Positions 7,034 through 14,874 of a stretch of 64,000 nt of DNA are shown one piece after another. The position numbers were made by a program, and so were the translations under genes. Below the pieces are notes generated by a model. It ran no database searches. It was not told the origin of the DNA and saw only the letters and a list, made by a program, of their open reading frames with translations. Position 1 is the stretch's first letter, and each line of letters opens with the position of its first letter. Location of the stretch: assembly GCA_014359765.1 (NCBI GenBank), contig JACIYT010000013.1, positions 1 to 64,000 on the forward strand. The letters are read 5' to 3'. The stretch comes from Roseovarius sp. (GTDB taxonomy: Bacteria; Pseudomonadota; Alphaproteobacteria; Rhodobacterales; Rhodobacteraceae).

Positions 7034-9088
7034 ATGACCAGACAAAAACAGCTGTGCCTTGGCACCGCTATCCTGCTGCTTTCCACAACCTCCAACGCTG
7101 CCCTCGCACAAGACGGAAATGCCACCGCGTTCACCCTTGATCCCATTCTTGTCAAGGACGATGTGATCGCCGATGCTCCGATGTCCACCATCGTTGCGCC
7201 CGCCGATCTCGGCACCGCCCCGGCACAGGATGGTGCCGAGGCTTTGCGCTCGGTTCCCGGTGTAACCTCGGGGCGTATGGGCGGCCATGGTCTTGAGCTG
7301 GTCATTCGTGGCCAGCAGCAGAATCAGATCAATGTGATCGACGCAGGATCCTTCACCTTTGGGGCCTGTCCCAACCGGATGGACCCGCCTACGGCAATGG
7401 CCTCGTTCTATCGTGCTGACCGGGTCATCGTTGAAAAGGGCTATGCCAGTGTGACCCATGGCCCCGGTGGGTCGGGCGGCACGGTGATCCTTGAACGCGA
7501 TGCGCCCGATCTTGACCCTGAATCGCCCTTCTCGGGGGAGTTCAGCACCGGGCTGTCCAGCAACGGCGGCAATTTTGATCTTGGTGGTCGCATTACCGTC
7601 GATCTGGGGCGCGGGTTCTACATGAAGGCCGCCGGTCAGTTGAAATCGGCGGATAACTACAAGGACGGTTCGGGGGAAACCGTGCGCAGCTCCTTTGATC
7701 AGAAAAGTGCCGGTGTGACCCTCGGCTATGTCGGGGAGGGCGTGGACCTGGCATTTGATGCCGAATACGACCTGGCCGAGGATTTGCTCTACCCTGGTGC
7801 CGGCATGGACAGCCCCCGGGACGAAACCACCACATATCGTTTGCGCGGGGGCTTCGACGTGGACTGGGGCGCACTCACCCGGATCGAGGGTACGCTGTAT
7901 CACAGCGCCGTCGATCATGAGATGGACAATTACAGCCTGCGGCCCGTGGGGATGATGGCGATGCGCACGCCTGCGACGTCAAACACCATGGGTGGCAAGC
8001 TCGAGGCGCAGCTGAGCTTTGGCGCGACTGAGGCCAAGGTGGGTTTTGATTATCAGTCCAATACGCGTGACGCGACGGCCTATGCGGGGATGCCGGGTAT
8101 GATCCCGATGCTTGAGGCCGAGGATCCGTCCCGCGCGCGATTTCTGATCTGGCCGGACGTGACGATTGCGCAGACCGGGCTTTATTTCGAGGCCAGGACC
8201 GAGCTTACGAACGCGACGCGCCTGAAATACGGCGTTCGATACGATTATGTGCGGGCCGAGGCCGACAAGGCCGGCGCGACGCCCGCGCTCGGGGTTTCGC
8301 CGAATACGCTATACAATGCGCAATACGGCACCAATTTCAACAATGCGCGCGAAGAACATAATTTCGGTGGGTTGTTGCGCCTTGAGCATGAGCTGAACGC
8401 CGATACGCTTCTTTTCGCCGGGCTGTCGCGGTCGGTCCGGACCGCCGATGCAACCGAGCGGGCCATCACGCAAATGGGATGGGTCGGCAACCCCGACATC
8501 AACCCCGAAAAACATCACCAGCTTGACCTCGGAGTGCAAATGGATCGCGGTGCATGGTATCTCAATGCCAATGCCTATGCAGATTGGGTGGATGACTATA
8601 TCCTGCGCGATCAGTTCTCCGTCGCAGGAACAACAATCTATCGCAACGTCAGCGCGCGACTGGCCGGGGTGGAAATCGCGGCAGGATGGGAACGCGACGG
8701 TTGGGAAATCTGGGGCGATGCCACATACACCTATGGCGAGAACACGACGGACAATCGCGCCTTGGCGCAAATTCCGCCTCTTCAGGGGCAGGTTTCGATG
8801 GCTTACAGCCAGGATCTGTGGCGTGCCGGCGCACGGGTGAATTGGGCCACCAAGCAAGACCGGATCGATCCGTCGCGCGACCCCGGCACCACATCGGGTT
8901 TTGCCACGCTGGATCTTTTCGGCAGCTATGAGCTGAGCACAGCCACGACCCTGCGGGCCGGTGTGAACAATGTCACAGATGAAACCTATGCCAACCACCT
9001 CAGCCGCACGAACCTGTTCGATGCGCAACTGACACAGGTGAATGAGCCGGGCCGGACGATCTATGTCTCGCTTGATGCGCGGTTCTGA
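7034..9088 (+). CDS. TonB-dependent copper receptor (OprC type)
   Basis: 684 residues with a signal peptide ending ALA-QD near residue 26. A plug domain (about 50-170) carries GGHGLELVIRG and NQINVIDAG, then the GACPNRMDPPTAMASF stretch characteristic of the copper-receptor family (TIGR01778, OprC-like), with Cys and Met residues that fit copper binding. The rest is an outer membrane beta barrel ending in an aromatic residue (ARF). It would import copper or a copper complex with energy from TonB-ExbBD, which is not in this window. The upstream DUF2946 gene is probably co-transcribed (about 97-base gap). Both lie between degenerate insertion sequences, and the codon use is slightly less GC-rich than the core genes around, suggesting acquisition. 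Confidence 0.92.
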   Translation: MTRQKQLCLGTAILLLSTTSNAALAQDGNATAFTLDPILVKDDVIADAPMSTIVAPADLGTAPAQDGAEALRSVPGVTSGRMGGHGLELVIRGQQQNQINVIDAGSFTFGACPNRMDPPTAMASFYRADRVIVEKGYASVTHGPGGSGGTVILERDAPDLDPESPFSGEFSTGLSSNGGNFDLGGRITVDLGRGFYMKAAGQLKSADNYKDGSGETVRSSFDQKSAGVTLGYVGEGVDLAFDAEYDLAEDLLYPGAGMDSPRDETTTYRLRGGFDVDWGALTRIEGTLYHSAVDHEMDNYSLRPVGMMAMRTPATSNTMGGKLEAQLSFGATEAKVGFDYQSNTRDATAYAGMPGMIPMLEAEDPSRARFLIWPDVTIAQTGLYFEARTELTNATRLKYGVRYDYVRAEADKAGATPALGVSPNTLYNAQYGTNFNNAREEHNFGGLLRLEHELNADTLLFAGLSRSVRTADATERAITQMGWVGNPDINPEKHHQLDLGVQMDRGAWYLNANAYADWVDDYILRDQFSVAGTTIYRNVSARLAGVEIAAGWERDGWEIWGDATYTYGENTTDNRALAQIPPLQGQVSMAYSQDLWRAGARVNWATKQDRIDPSRDPGTTSGFATLDLFGSYELSTATTLRAGVNNVTDETYANHLSRTNLFDAQLTQVNEPGRTIYVSLDARF

Positions 9089-9098
9089 GAGGATGATC

Positions 9099-9602
9099 GC
9101 AAGCATGGGGCGAGCACCGCGGCTATGCGGCCTTGACGGCGCTTTCGGTTTTATCTGCTGGTTTCCAGTTCCACGGGAGCAGTTCATGCAGGCGTGAGAC
9201 GGGCGTGTCGGAGATGCGGGCGATGACGTCGGCGAGCCATGCCTGCGGGTCGATGTCGTTGAGCCTGGCCGTGCCGATCAAGGTGTAGATCGCCGCCGCG
9301 CTGACCGCCGCGCTCTGATCCAGCGAATAGCCAGGCCTTCCGGCCGAGGGCCACGCCGCGCAGGGAACGCTCGGCGGCGTTGTTTGAGAGGCAGATCCGC
9401 CCGTCCTCGAGGAACCGCGTGAAGCCGGGCCAATGTTTCGGGGCCAGGAGATAGTCGATGGCTTTCGCCACCTTGGCGTGCTTCGACAGCAGCGCGCGCT
9501 CGCCGCGAAGCCATTGCTCGAGGTCGGCGACCAGCGGCGCCGATTGGCGCTGCCGCATCTCCAGCCGCGCCTCCGGGGTCTGGCCGCTGACCCGAGAGCG
9601 CG
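9099..9602 (-). mobile_element. IS66-family relic (TnpC C-terminus, frameshifted)
   Basis: The minus strand encodes the C-terminal third of an IS66 transposase: RQRQSAPLVADLEQWL, HWPGFTRFLEDGRICL, NNAAERSLRGVALGRKAW, then, after a change of frame near 9300, AAIYTLIGTARLNDIDPQAW and a tail LLPWNWKP ending at 9123. The shift corresponds to loss of two bases in a GCG-rich run. The 5' part of tnpC and tnpA/tnpB are absent, cut at about 9602 where recombinase sequence begins on the other strand. The outer end may be near 9099 (GCAAGCATGGGGCGAG), similar to IS66 ends. Inactive. Confidence 0.85.
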
Positions 9603-9603
9603 G

Positions 9604-9825
9604 CGTCTGGCCGAGGCTGGAGCGTCAGCACATGAGATCATGTCCATCACTGGACACAAAACGCTGGCCGAGGTGCAGAGATACACCAAAACCGGGACCC
9701 GCGAAGGGCTGGCCGCCTCTGCCATGGGGAAGCTGATAGCACGGCCAAATCTGGAACAAACCGTGGTGAACCTACCCTCTGGGTTCGCCAAAATTCAGAT
9801 CAATATGTTGAAAATAAAGGTAAAT
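9604..9825 (+). pseudogene. Tyrosine recombinase (phage integrase) C-terminal fragment
   Basis: The frame from 9604 reads RLAEAGASAHEIMSITGH then KTLAEVQRYTK, the C-terminal catalytic box of a tyrosine recombinase, keeping the GH motif and the tyrosine nucleophile. It continues AASAMGKLI and NLEQTVVNLPSGFAK, like the tails of Rhodobacterales integrases. Everything N-terminal, including the catalytic Arg and Lys, is lost at the junction with the IS66 relic. No stop codon closes the frame at the expected place; it runs on toward the ackA region. This is the remains of the integrase that probably brought in the island. Confidence 0.85.
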
Positions 9826-9929
9826 ATAATAGAGCTTGGTAGGCCCTCAGGGGCCACCATGCCGGGAACGGCGAGAGGGTATGCGCGCAAGAGGGTCTGT
9901 GCCCGGACCGGTGTGCCGGTGTGCCTGTG

Positions 9930-11135
9930 TCACGGCGCGGCCTCTTTTCTGCGGGGCATGAGCGCGGTGGTGGCGCGCGCGATCACGATTTCCTCATCCG
10001 TGGGGATGGTCAGAACCGTGACCGGCGCCCCCTCGGGCGAGAGAACCGGCCCGTTCGCGGCGTTGCGATCGGGATCGACATGCACCCCGAGCCAGCCCAT
10101 GCCCTCGGCCACCCGCGCCCGGATCAAGCGCGAATTCTCGCCAATGCCACCGCAGAATACCACCCCGTCGAGCCCCCGCAGCGCCGCTGCAAGCCCGCCC
10201 ATCTCGCGCTGGATGCGGAACACGAAATAGTCGATCGCCTCGCGCGCGCCGGGCGTGTCCGATTCCTCGAGCTTGCGCATGTCGTTCGAGATCCCCGACA
10301 TCCCCAGAAGCCCCGAGCGCCGGTAGAGCAGGTCCGAGATGGCAGCGGCATCCATGCCTTCGTGGGTCATCAGATAGAGCACCACGCCCGGATCGAGCTG
10401 TCCGCAGCGGGTGCCCATGGGCAGCCCGTCGAGCGCCGAGAAACCCATCGTCGAGGCGACCGAGCGCCCCTCGCGCAGCGCACACATCGAGGCGCCATTG
10501 CCGAGATGGGCGACGATCACGCGCCCCCGCGCCAGCGCCGGCCAGTCGCGTGCCAGCGCGCTCGCGATGAATTCGTAGCTCAACCCGTGAAAGCCGTAGC
10601 GCCGCACGCCCTTCGCATAGAAGGCGCGCGGCAGGGCGAAGGTGTCGTTGACGAACGGGTGGCTGCGATGAAAGGCGGTATCGAAACAGGCGACCTGCGC
10701 AGCCTTCGGAAAGGCCGAGATGGCGGCCCGGATCCCGGCCAGGTTGTGGGGCTGGTGCAGGGGGGCGAAGGGCTCGAGCGCCGCCAGCCGGTCCAGCGTG
10801 TCACCCGCGATCACGATGGGCCGGTCATGCCCGGGGCCGCCATGCACGACGCGATGGCCCACCGCCTCGATCGCGCAGGCGGGAAAGAGCGCGCCGAGCG
10901 CCGCGAGCGCGGTGGCGAGCGCGGCCGCGTGATCCGCGAAATCGCGGTGCAGCCCCTCGGGCGGCACGAGGGGCGCGCCGCTGGCCGCGCGCAGCACCAG
11001 CGAGCCCTCGCCGCCGATCCGGTCCACGAGCCCCGTCGCCATGACCCCGAGCGCCGCCGTGAACAGCCCGAACTTGAGCGAGGAGGACCCGGCGTTCAGT
11101 GTCAGGATCGCGGGTTCCGGCCGTCCGCCGCTCAT
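9930..11135 (-). CDS. ackA: Acetate kinase
   Basis: 401 residues. Converts acetyl phosphate and ADP to acetate and ATP (reversible). Signatures: LTLNAGSSSLKF at the N-terminus (phosphate loop), CFDTAFHRSHP in the middle, HLGNGASM, and FCGGIGENS near the C-terminus. Length is normal for the family. The ATG overlaps the stop of the upstream phosphotransacetylase gene by four bases (ATGA), so the two are translationally coupled and make the Pta-Ack pathway. In marine Rhodobacteraceae this pair also serves catabolism of sulfoacetate/taurine-derived acetyl phosphate, but no xsc gene is in view. Confidence 0.97.
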   Translation of the reverse strand: MSGGRPEPAILTLNAGSSSLKFGLFTAALGVMATGLVDRIGGEGSLVLRAASGAPLVPPEGLHRDFADHAAALATALAALGALFPACAIEAVGHRVVHGGPGHDRPIVIAGDTLDRLAALEPFAPLHQPHNLAGIRAAISAFPKAAQVACFDTAFHRSHPFVNDTFALPRAFYAKGVRRYGFHGLSYEFIASALARDWPALARGRVIVAHLGNGASMCALREGRSVASTMGFSALDGLPMGTRCGQLDPGVVLYLMTHEGMDAAAISDLLYRRSGLLGMSGISNDMRKLEESDTPGAREAIDYFVFRIQREMGGLAAALRGLDGVVFCGGIGENSRLIRARVAEGMGWLGVHVDPDRNAANGPVLSPEGAPVTVLTIPTDEEIVIARATTALMPRRKEAAP

Positions 11136-12547
11136 GGCGTTGCCCCGGGTGCTGCGGGTTCGGCAGGCGTTTGCGTCATCGCCGCGTGTCGCAAGGCCGC
11201 CACCGCGCAGGAGGCGAGCCGCGCCATCGGGCTGTCGGCGCGCGAATTGAGGATCACCGGCACCCGCGCCCCCAGCACCAGCCCCGCCCCCTCGGCATGG
11301 CTGATATAGGCGAGCTGCTTGGCCAGCATGTTGCCCGCGTCGAGCCCCGGCACCACGAGGATATTGGCGCGCCCGGCGACCTCGGAGGTGAGCCCCTTGG
11401 TGCGCGCCGCGCCGATATCCACCGCGTTGTCCATCGCGAGCGGCCCGTCAACGAGCCCGCCGGTGATCTGGCCGCGCTCGGCCATCTTGGACAGAAGCGC
11501 CCCGTCCACCGACGAGGCAATCGCCGGATTGACCGTTTCCACCGCCGAGAGAACCCCGACGCGCGGCACCTCGATGCCGATGGAAAGCGCGAGGTCGATG
11601 GCATTCTGGACAATATCGACCTTGGTCGCGAGGTCGGGTGCGATGTTGATCGCGGCATCGGTGACGAGGATCGGATGATCCTGCCCCGGCACATCCATCA
11701 CGAAGACATGGGTAAAGCGGCGCCCGACCCTGAGGCCCGTCGCCCGGTCGATCATCGGGCGCAGCAGCGCGTCGGTATGCAGGTGCCCCTTCATCACCGC
11801 GCCCGCGCGCCCCTCGCGCACCAGCTCGCAGGCGCGTCGCGCGGCGGCGGCATGGTCGGCACAGGGCTCGATCGCCACCCCGTCGAGATCCACGCCAAGG
11901 GCGGCGGCGGCGGCGGCGATCCGGTCGGGATCGCCGATCAGGATGGGGGTGATGATGCTTTCGTCGGCGGCAATCAGCGCGCCCTGGAGCGATTTCTCCT
12001 CCTCCGGGGCCACCACCGCCGTCACCAGCGGCGGCAGCGGGCGCGCCCGCGCGATCAGCGCCTCGAAATGGCGGTGTCGCTGGACGATGAGGCCGGGCAC
12101 CTCGATGCCGTCCCAGACATGCTTCTGCGTGGGTGCGATCACGCATGCCTCGCCATCGAGGATGAGCGCGCCATCGGCGGCGCGCCGCACCTCGGTCGCG
12201 ACGGTGATCTGCCCGTCAGGGGCGACGGATTGCACCGTCACCGTCGTGACCAGCTCATCCCCGGCATGGGCGCGCTCGTGAAAATTCACCACCTGGCTGC
12301 GATAGAGCGTTCCGGGCCCGGGCAGCTTCATCCCGATCACCGCCGAGACGAGCGCGGCGACGAACATGCCCGGCGCCACGGCATCGGGTCGCCCGTCGTG
12401 ATCGGCATCTTCCTGCGTCAGGTGCATCGGGTTGTAATTGCCCGATGTGGTGGCAAAGACGTAGAGATCGTCGAGCGTCACCAGCCGGCTCAGCGATGCG
12501 CTGTCGCCGACCCGGATATCGGACAGCGGGCGGTTCTCGAATCTCAT
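11132..12547 (-). CDS. MaoC-like / phosphate acetyl(butyryl)transferase fusion
   Basis: 471 residues with two domains. Residues 1-140 are a MaoC-like hot-dog domain (TSGNYNPMHL, then AVAPGMFVAALVSAVIG), normally an (R)-specific enoyl-CoA hydratase. Residues 150-460 are a PTA_PTB phosphotransacylase domain, including GAVMKGHLHTDALL, FVMDVPGQDHPILVTD and TKGLTSEVAGRANILVVP. Such bifunctional proteins are annotated as enoyl-CoA hydratase/phosphate acetyltransferase, and coupling to ackA indicates acyl phosphate formation. Whether the acyl group is acetyl or butyryl-like cannot be told from sequence. Translation start 12547 has AGGAG ten bases upstream. That site lies in an 18-base repeat present twice. 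Confidence 0.93.
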   Translation of the reverse strand: MRFENRPLSDIRVGDSASLSRLVTLDDLYVFATTSGNYNPMHLTQEDADHDGRPDAVAPGMFVAALVSAVIGMKLPGPGTLYRSQVVNFHERAHAGDELVTTVTVQSVAPDGQITVATEVRRAADGALILDGEACVIAPTQKHVWDGIEVPGLIVQRHRHFEALIARARPLPPLVTAVVAPEEEKSLQGALIAADESIITPILIGDPDRIAAAAAALGVDLDGVAIEPCADHAAAARRACELVREGRAGAVMKGHLHTDALLRPMIDRATGLRVGRRFTHVFVMDVPGQDHPILVTDAAINIAPDLATKVDIVQNAIDLALSIGIEVPRVGVLSAVETVNPAIASSVDGALLSKMAERGQITGGLVDGPLAMDNAVDIGAARTKGLTSEVAGRANILVVPGLDAGNMLAKQLAYISHAEGAGLVLGARVPVILNSRADSPMARLASCAVAALRHAAMTQTPAEPAAPGATP

Positions 12548-12548
12548 G

Positions 12549-12587
12549 GTGCCTGCTCCTGCATGTTATGTGCCTGCTCCTGCATGT
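12549..12587 (-). repeat. Tandem 18-bp repeat duplicating the pta Shine-Dalgarno
   Basis: The unit ACATGCAGGAGCAGGCAC (minus-strand sense) occurs at 12549-12566 and 12570-12587, period 21 bases. Each copy contains AGGAG. Both copies sit immediately before the pta start. Together they also open a 13-codon frame from ATG 12585 whose TGA overlaps the pta ATG. Confidence 0.85.
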
Positions 12588-12943
12588 CGCCCCCGCCGCG
12601 CTGGGGTCTGCGGGGATGCCCCTTGTCATCCCTCCGTCCTCGGCCAGCAGGCGCATGGTAACGGCTTCGCGGTGGTGCGCAACACCTGGCACGGCGCACA
12701 GACGGCGCAGGAGCACGAGCATCGCGGACGCCATCGGCATCGTCGTGGCCGCCTGGTCAGCCACCGGCGATCCGATCCGGGCGCTCGCCCGTGCGGGTCG
12801 TCGCCACGCCCTGCGGGAATCCGGCCCATGACACCATCGCTCACATGCGGGTTCCCGGATCACTTCGGGCGCGCATTCGCATAGCTTGCCTTGGTGGCGG
12901 CCCTTGGCTAGGCTTCGGGGCCTGCAAAGGCTTGCAAACGGCG
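12588..12943. other. Intergenic region between divergent pta and yqeY
   Basis: About 360 bases of high-GC DNA between divergent genes, so it should hold promoters for both the pta-ackA operon and yqeY. I see no convincing -35/-10 pair, no RNA gene and no protein gene. Open frames here on either strand have no family resemblance and no ribosome-binding sites. Confidence 0.5.
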
Positions 12944-12958
12944 ATGGGGATGGAACGG

Positions 12959-13426
12959 ATGGATTTGCGCGAACGGGTCAACACGGCCCTCAAACAGGCC
13001 ATGAAGGACAAGGACCAGGGCCGCCTCGCCACCCTGCGGCTCATCAACGCGGCGATCAAGGACCAGGAGATCGCGCAGCGCGCCAAGGCGGATGCCGCCC
13101 CGCTGGGCGATGCCGAAATCATGGCGATCCTCGCCAGGATGACCAGGCAGCGCCAGGAGAGCGTGCGCGCCTATGAAGAGGGCGGTCGGCTCGACCTTGC
13201 CGAGCGCGAGCGCGCCGAAATCAAGGTGATCGAGGAATTCCTGCCACGCCAGCTATCGCAGGAGGAGGTCGGCGCGGCGATCGACCGTGCGATCGCCGAT
13301 GTCGGTGCCACCTCGATCCGCGACATGGGCAAGATCATGGGCAAGCTCAAGGAGCGCCACACCGGGCAGATGGATTTCGGCGCGGTCGGCGCGCTGGTCA
13401 AGGCGCGCCTCGCCCGGGGCGGATGA
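12959..13426 (+). CDS. yqeY: GatB/YqeY domain protein
   Basis: 155 residues, the usual length of stand-alone YqeY proteins. It starts M-D-L-R-E-R-V-N-T-A-L-K and contains LATLRLINAAIKDQEI, ARMTRQRQESVRAYEEGG, and FLPRQLSQEEV, typical of the helical YqeY fold related to the tail of the amidotransferase subunit GatB. The domain binds tRNA in GatB; the function of free YqeY is not settled. Start chosen at 12959 from family alignment; ATGs at 12944 and 12950 are in frame and possible. In many proteobacteria yqeY lies between carA/rpsU and dnaG; here it is alone, divergent from pta and convergent with the ycjF gene. Confidence 0.9.
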   Translation: MDLRERVNTALKQAMKDKDQGRLATLRLINAAIKDQEIAQRAKADAAPLGDAEIMAILARMTRQRQESVRAYEEGGRLDLAERERAEIKVIEEFLPRQLSQEEVGAAIDRAIADVGATSIRDMGKIMGKLKERHTGQMDFGAVGALVKARLARGG

Positions 13427-13435
13427 GCCGCCCGC

Positions 13436-14437
13436 TCAGCCCCGCCCCTCCTCGCCGCGGCTGAACAGCCCGGCGAGCGCGCGGCGCAGAACACCGCTCA
13501 CCGTCGGCGCGGGCATGGCCAGGCGCGGCAGCGGGCGGCACAGATCAATCGCCGCAAGCCCGACCCGCGCGGTGAGCGCGCCGTTGATCACCCCCTCGCC
13601 AAATCGCCGCGAGAGCCTGGAGACGAGGCCGCCGCCCGCCAGGCTGCCGATGAGGTCGTCGCCCACCGCCACCGCCCCCGTCGCCACCAGATGCGCCATC
13701 ACCGCCCGCGCCAGCCGCCAGTTGCCAAGCGTGCCGCTGTGCCCGCCATAGATCACCGCCACCGCGCGAATCATCCGCAGGTTGGCGACGAGCGCCGCCA
13801 CCACATCGGCCAGTGCCAGCGGCACCAGCGCGGTGATGGCGGCCACCTGCCGCGCCGCCGCCTCCACCTCGCGCAGGGCGGCGGCGTCGAGCGTTCCCAG
13901 CACCTCTGCCTCGGCAAGCGCCAGCAGCGCGTCGGCGTCGAGGACATCGCCCGCTCGCTCCTCGAGCCGCGCCAGCCCCCAGGCCACCTCCGCCCGCCCC
14001 CGGTAGAGCGCGCGGAGCCGCGCCACCACTGCGCGCGCCGCCGCCAGATCGCCGGCGTGATGCGCCGCCCCGGCCTCGGCGCGCAGCGCGTCGAGCCGGC
14101 CGAGCCGGGCCAGGCCCGCCACCTCGCGCAGCCCGATGAGCAGCGCCACCCCGAGAAGCGCCGCGCCGATCCCCGCCACCGTCCAGCCCAGCACCGGCGC
14201 GCGCGCCAGAAGGCCGGTGACGAAATCCCACGTCGCCACCGACACCGCCGCGCCGATGAGCGCCACCGCCAGCGCCCCGAACGCGCGCCCCAGCCACGAG
14301 GGCCGCCGCACCGCCATCCCCGCCATCGCCGCGCGCATGGCACGGCCCTCGGGCGCGGCCTCGGGCACCGGCGGCGCGCGGTCGGGCGCGGCCTCCTGGC
14401 CTTCGTCGATGTCGATCAGCACCGGCCCCTTGCTCAT
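13436..14437 (-). CDS. ycjF: YcjF/TIGR01620 (DUF697) inner membrane protein
   Basis: 333 residues. An acidic/Pro N-terminal tail (1-40) precedes two transmembrane helices (about 50-105), followed by a soluble helical part with a DUF697 region (about 205-300: LVPLALADVVAALVANLRMI and the GGHSGTLGNWRLARAV stretch). YcjF of E. coli partners YcjX, a dynamin-like P-loop protein, in a stress-induced membrane pair; the same two genes are linked here with a GNAT gene between them. All three overlap by four bases and must form one operon. The exact role of YcjF is unknown. Confidence 0.9.
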   Translation of the reverse strand: MSKGPVLIDIDEGQEAAPDRAPPVPEAAPEGRAMRAAMAGMAVRRPSWLGRAFGALAVALIGAAVSVATWDFVTGLLARAPVLGWTVAGIGAALLGVALLIGLREVAGLARLGRLDALRAEAGAAHHAGDLAAARAVVARLRALYRGRAEVAWGLARLEERAGDVLDADALLALAEAEVLGTLDAAALREVEAAARQVAAITALVPLALADVVAALVANLRMIRAVAVIYGGHSGTLGNWRLARAVMAHLVATGAVAVGDDLIGSLAGGGLVSRLSRRFGEGVINGALTARVGLAAIDLCRPLPRLAMPAPTVSGVLRRALAGLFSRGEEGRG

Positions 14438-14874
14438 GCGCCCCTCCCTTCGCGCCAGGTCATCAGGATATCGGGCAGCCCCTCGTCATTGCCGCCGCCC
14501 TGCGCATGTTCGAGCTCGGCAAAGCCCTGCGCGGCATAGAACCGCCGCGCCGGCGCATTGGCCACCAGAACCCAGAGATCGAGCGCGCCCACGGCTTTCG
14601 CCTCGGACAGCAGCGCGCGGCCGACGCCCTGCCCGCGTGCGCGCGGGCAGACATAGAGCGCGTGCACCCGGCTGCCATCGCGCACGAGAAAGCCCGCGAT
14701 GCGCCCCCCGACCCGCGCCACCCGCACCCAGCCGCGCCGCACCACGACGGCCAGCGTCCACAGATCGGCCCACCGGCTGCGCACGCGCGGCAGCCATGGG
14801 GTCTCGCGGCTGAACGCCCAGAGGATCGCCGCCAGCCGCGGCACCTGCCAGAGCCGGGCGCGCGCCAGCCTCAC
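14434..14874 (-). CDS. GNAT family N-acetyltransferase
   Basis: 146 residues. The acetyl-CoA binding motif A is clear: VHALYVCPRARGQGVGRALL (about 69-88, R/Q-G-x-G-R/A pattern). A motif B-like end NAPARRFYAAQGF follows. The substrate cannot be told. It overlaps both neighbours by four bases (ycjX upstream, ycjF downstream), so it is co-translated with that membrane stress pair, which is the only hint to its job. The N-terminal 50 residues are Arg/Trp-rich and poorly conserved. Confidence 0.9.
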   Translation of the reverse strand: MRLARARLWQVPRLAAILWAFSRETPWLPRVRSRWADLWTLAVVVRRGWVRVARVGGRIAGFLVRDGSRVHALYVCPRARGQGVGRALLSEAKAVGALDLWVLVANAPARRFYAAQGFAELEHAQGGGNDEGLPDILMTWREGRGA

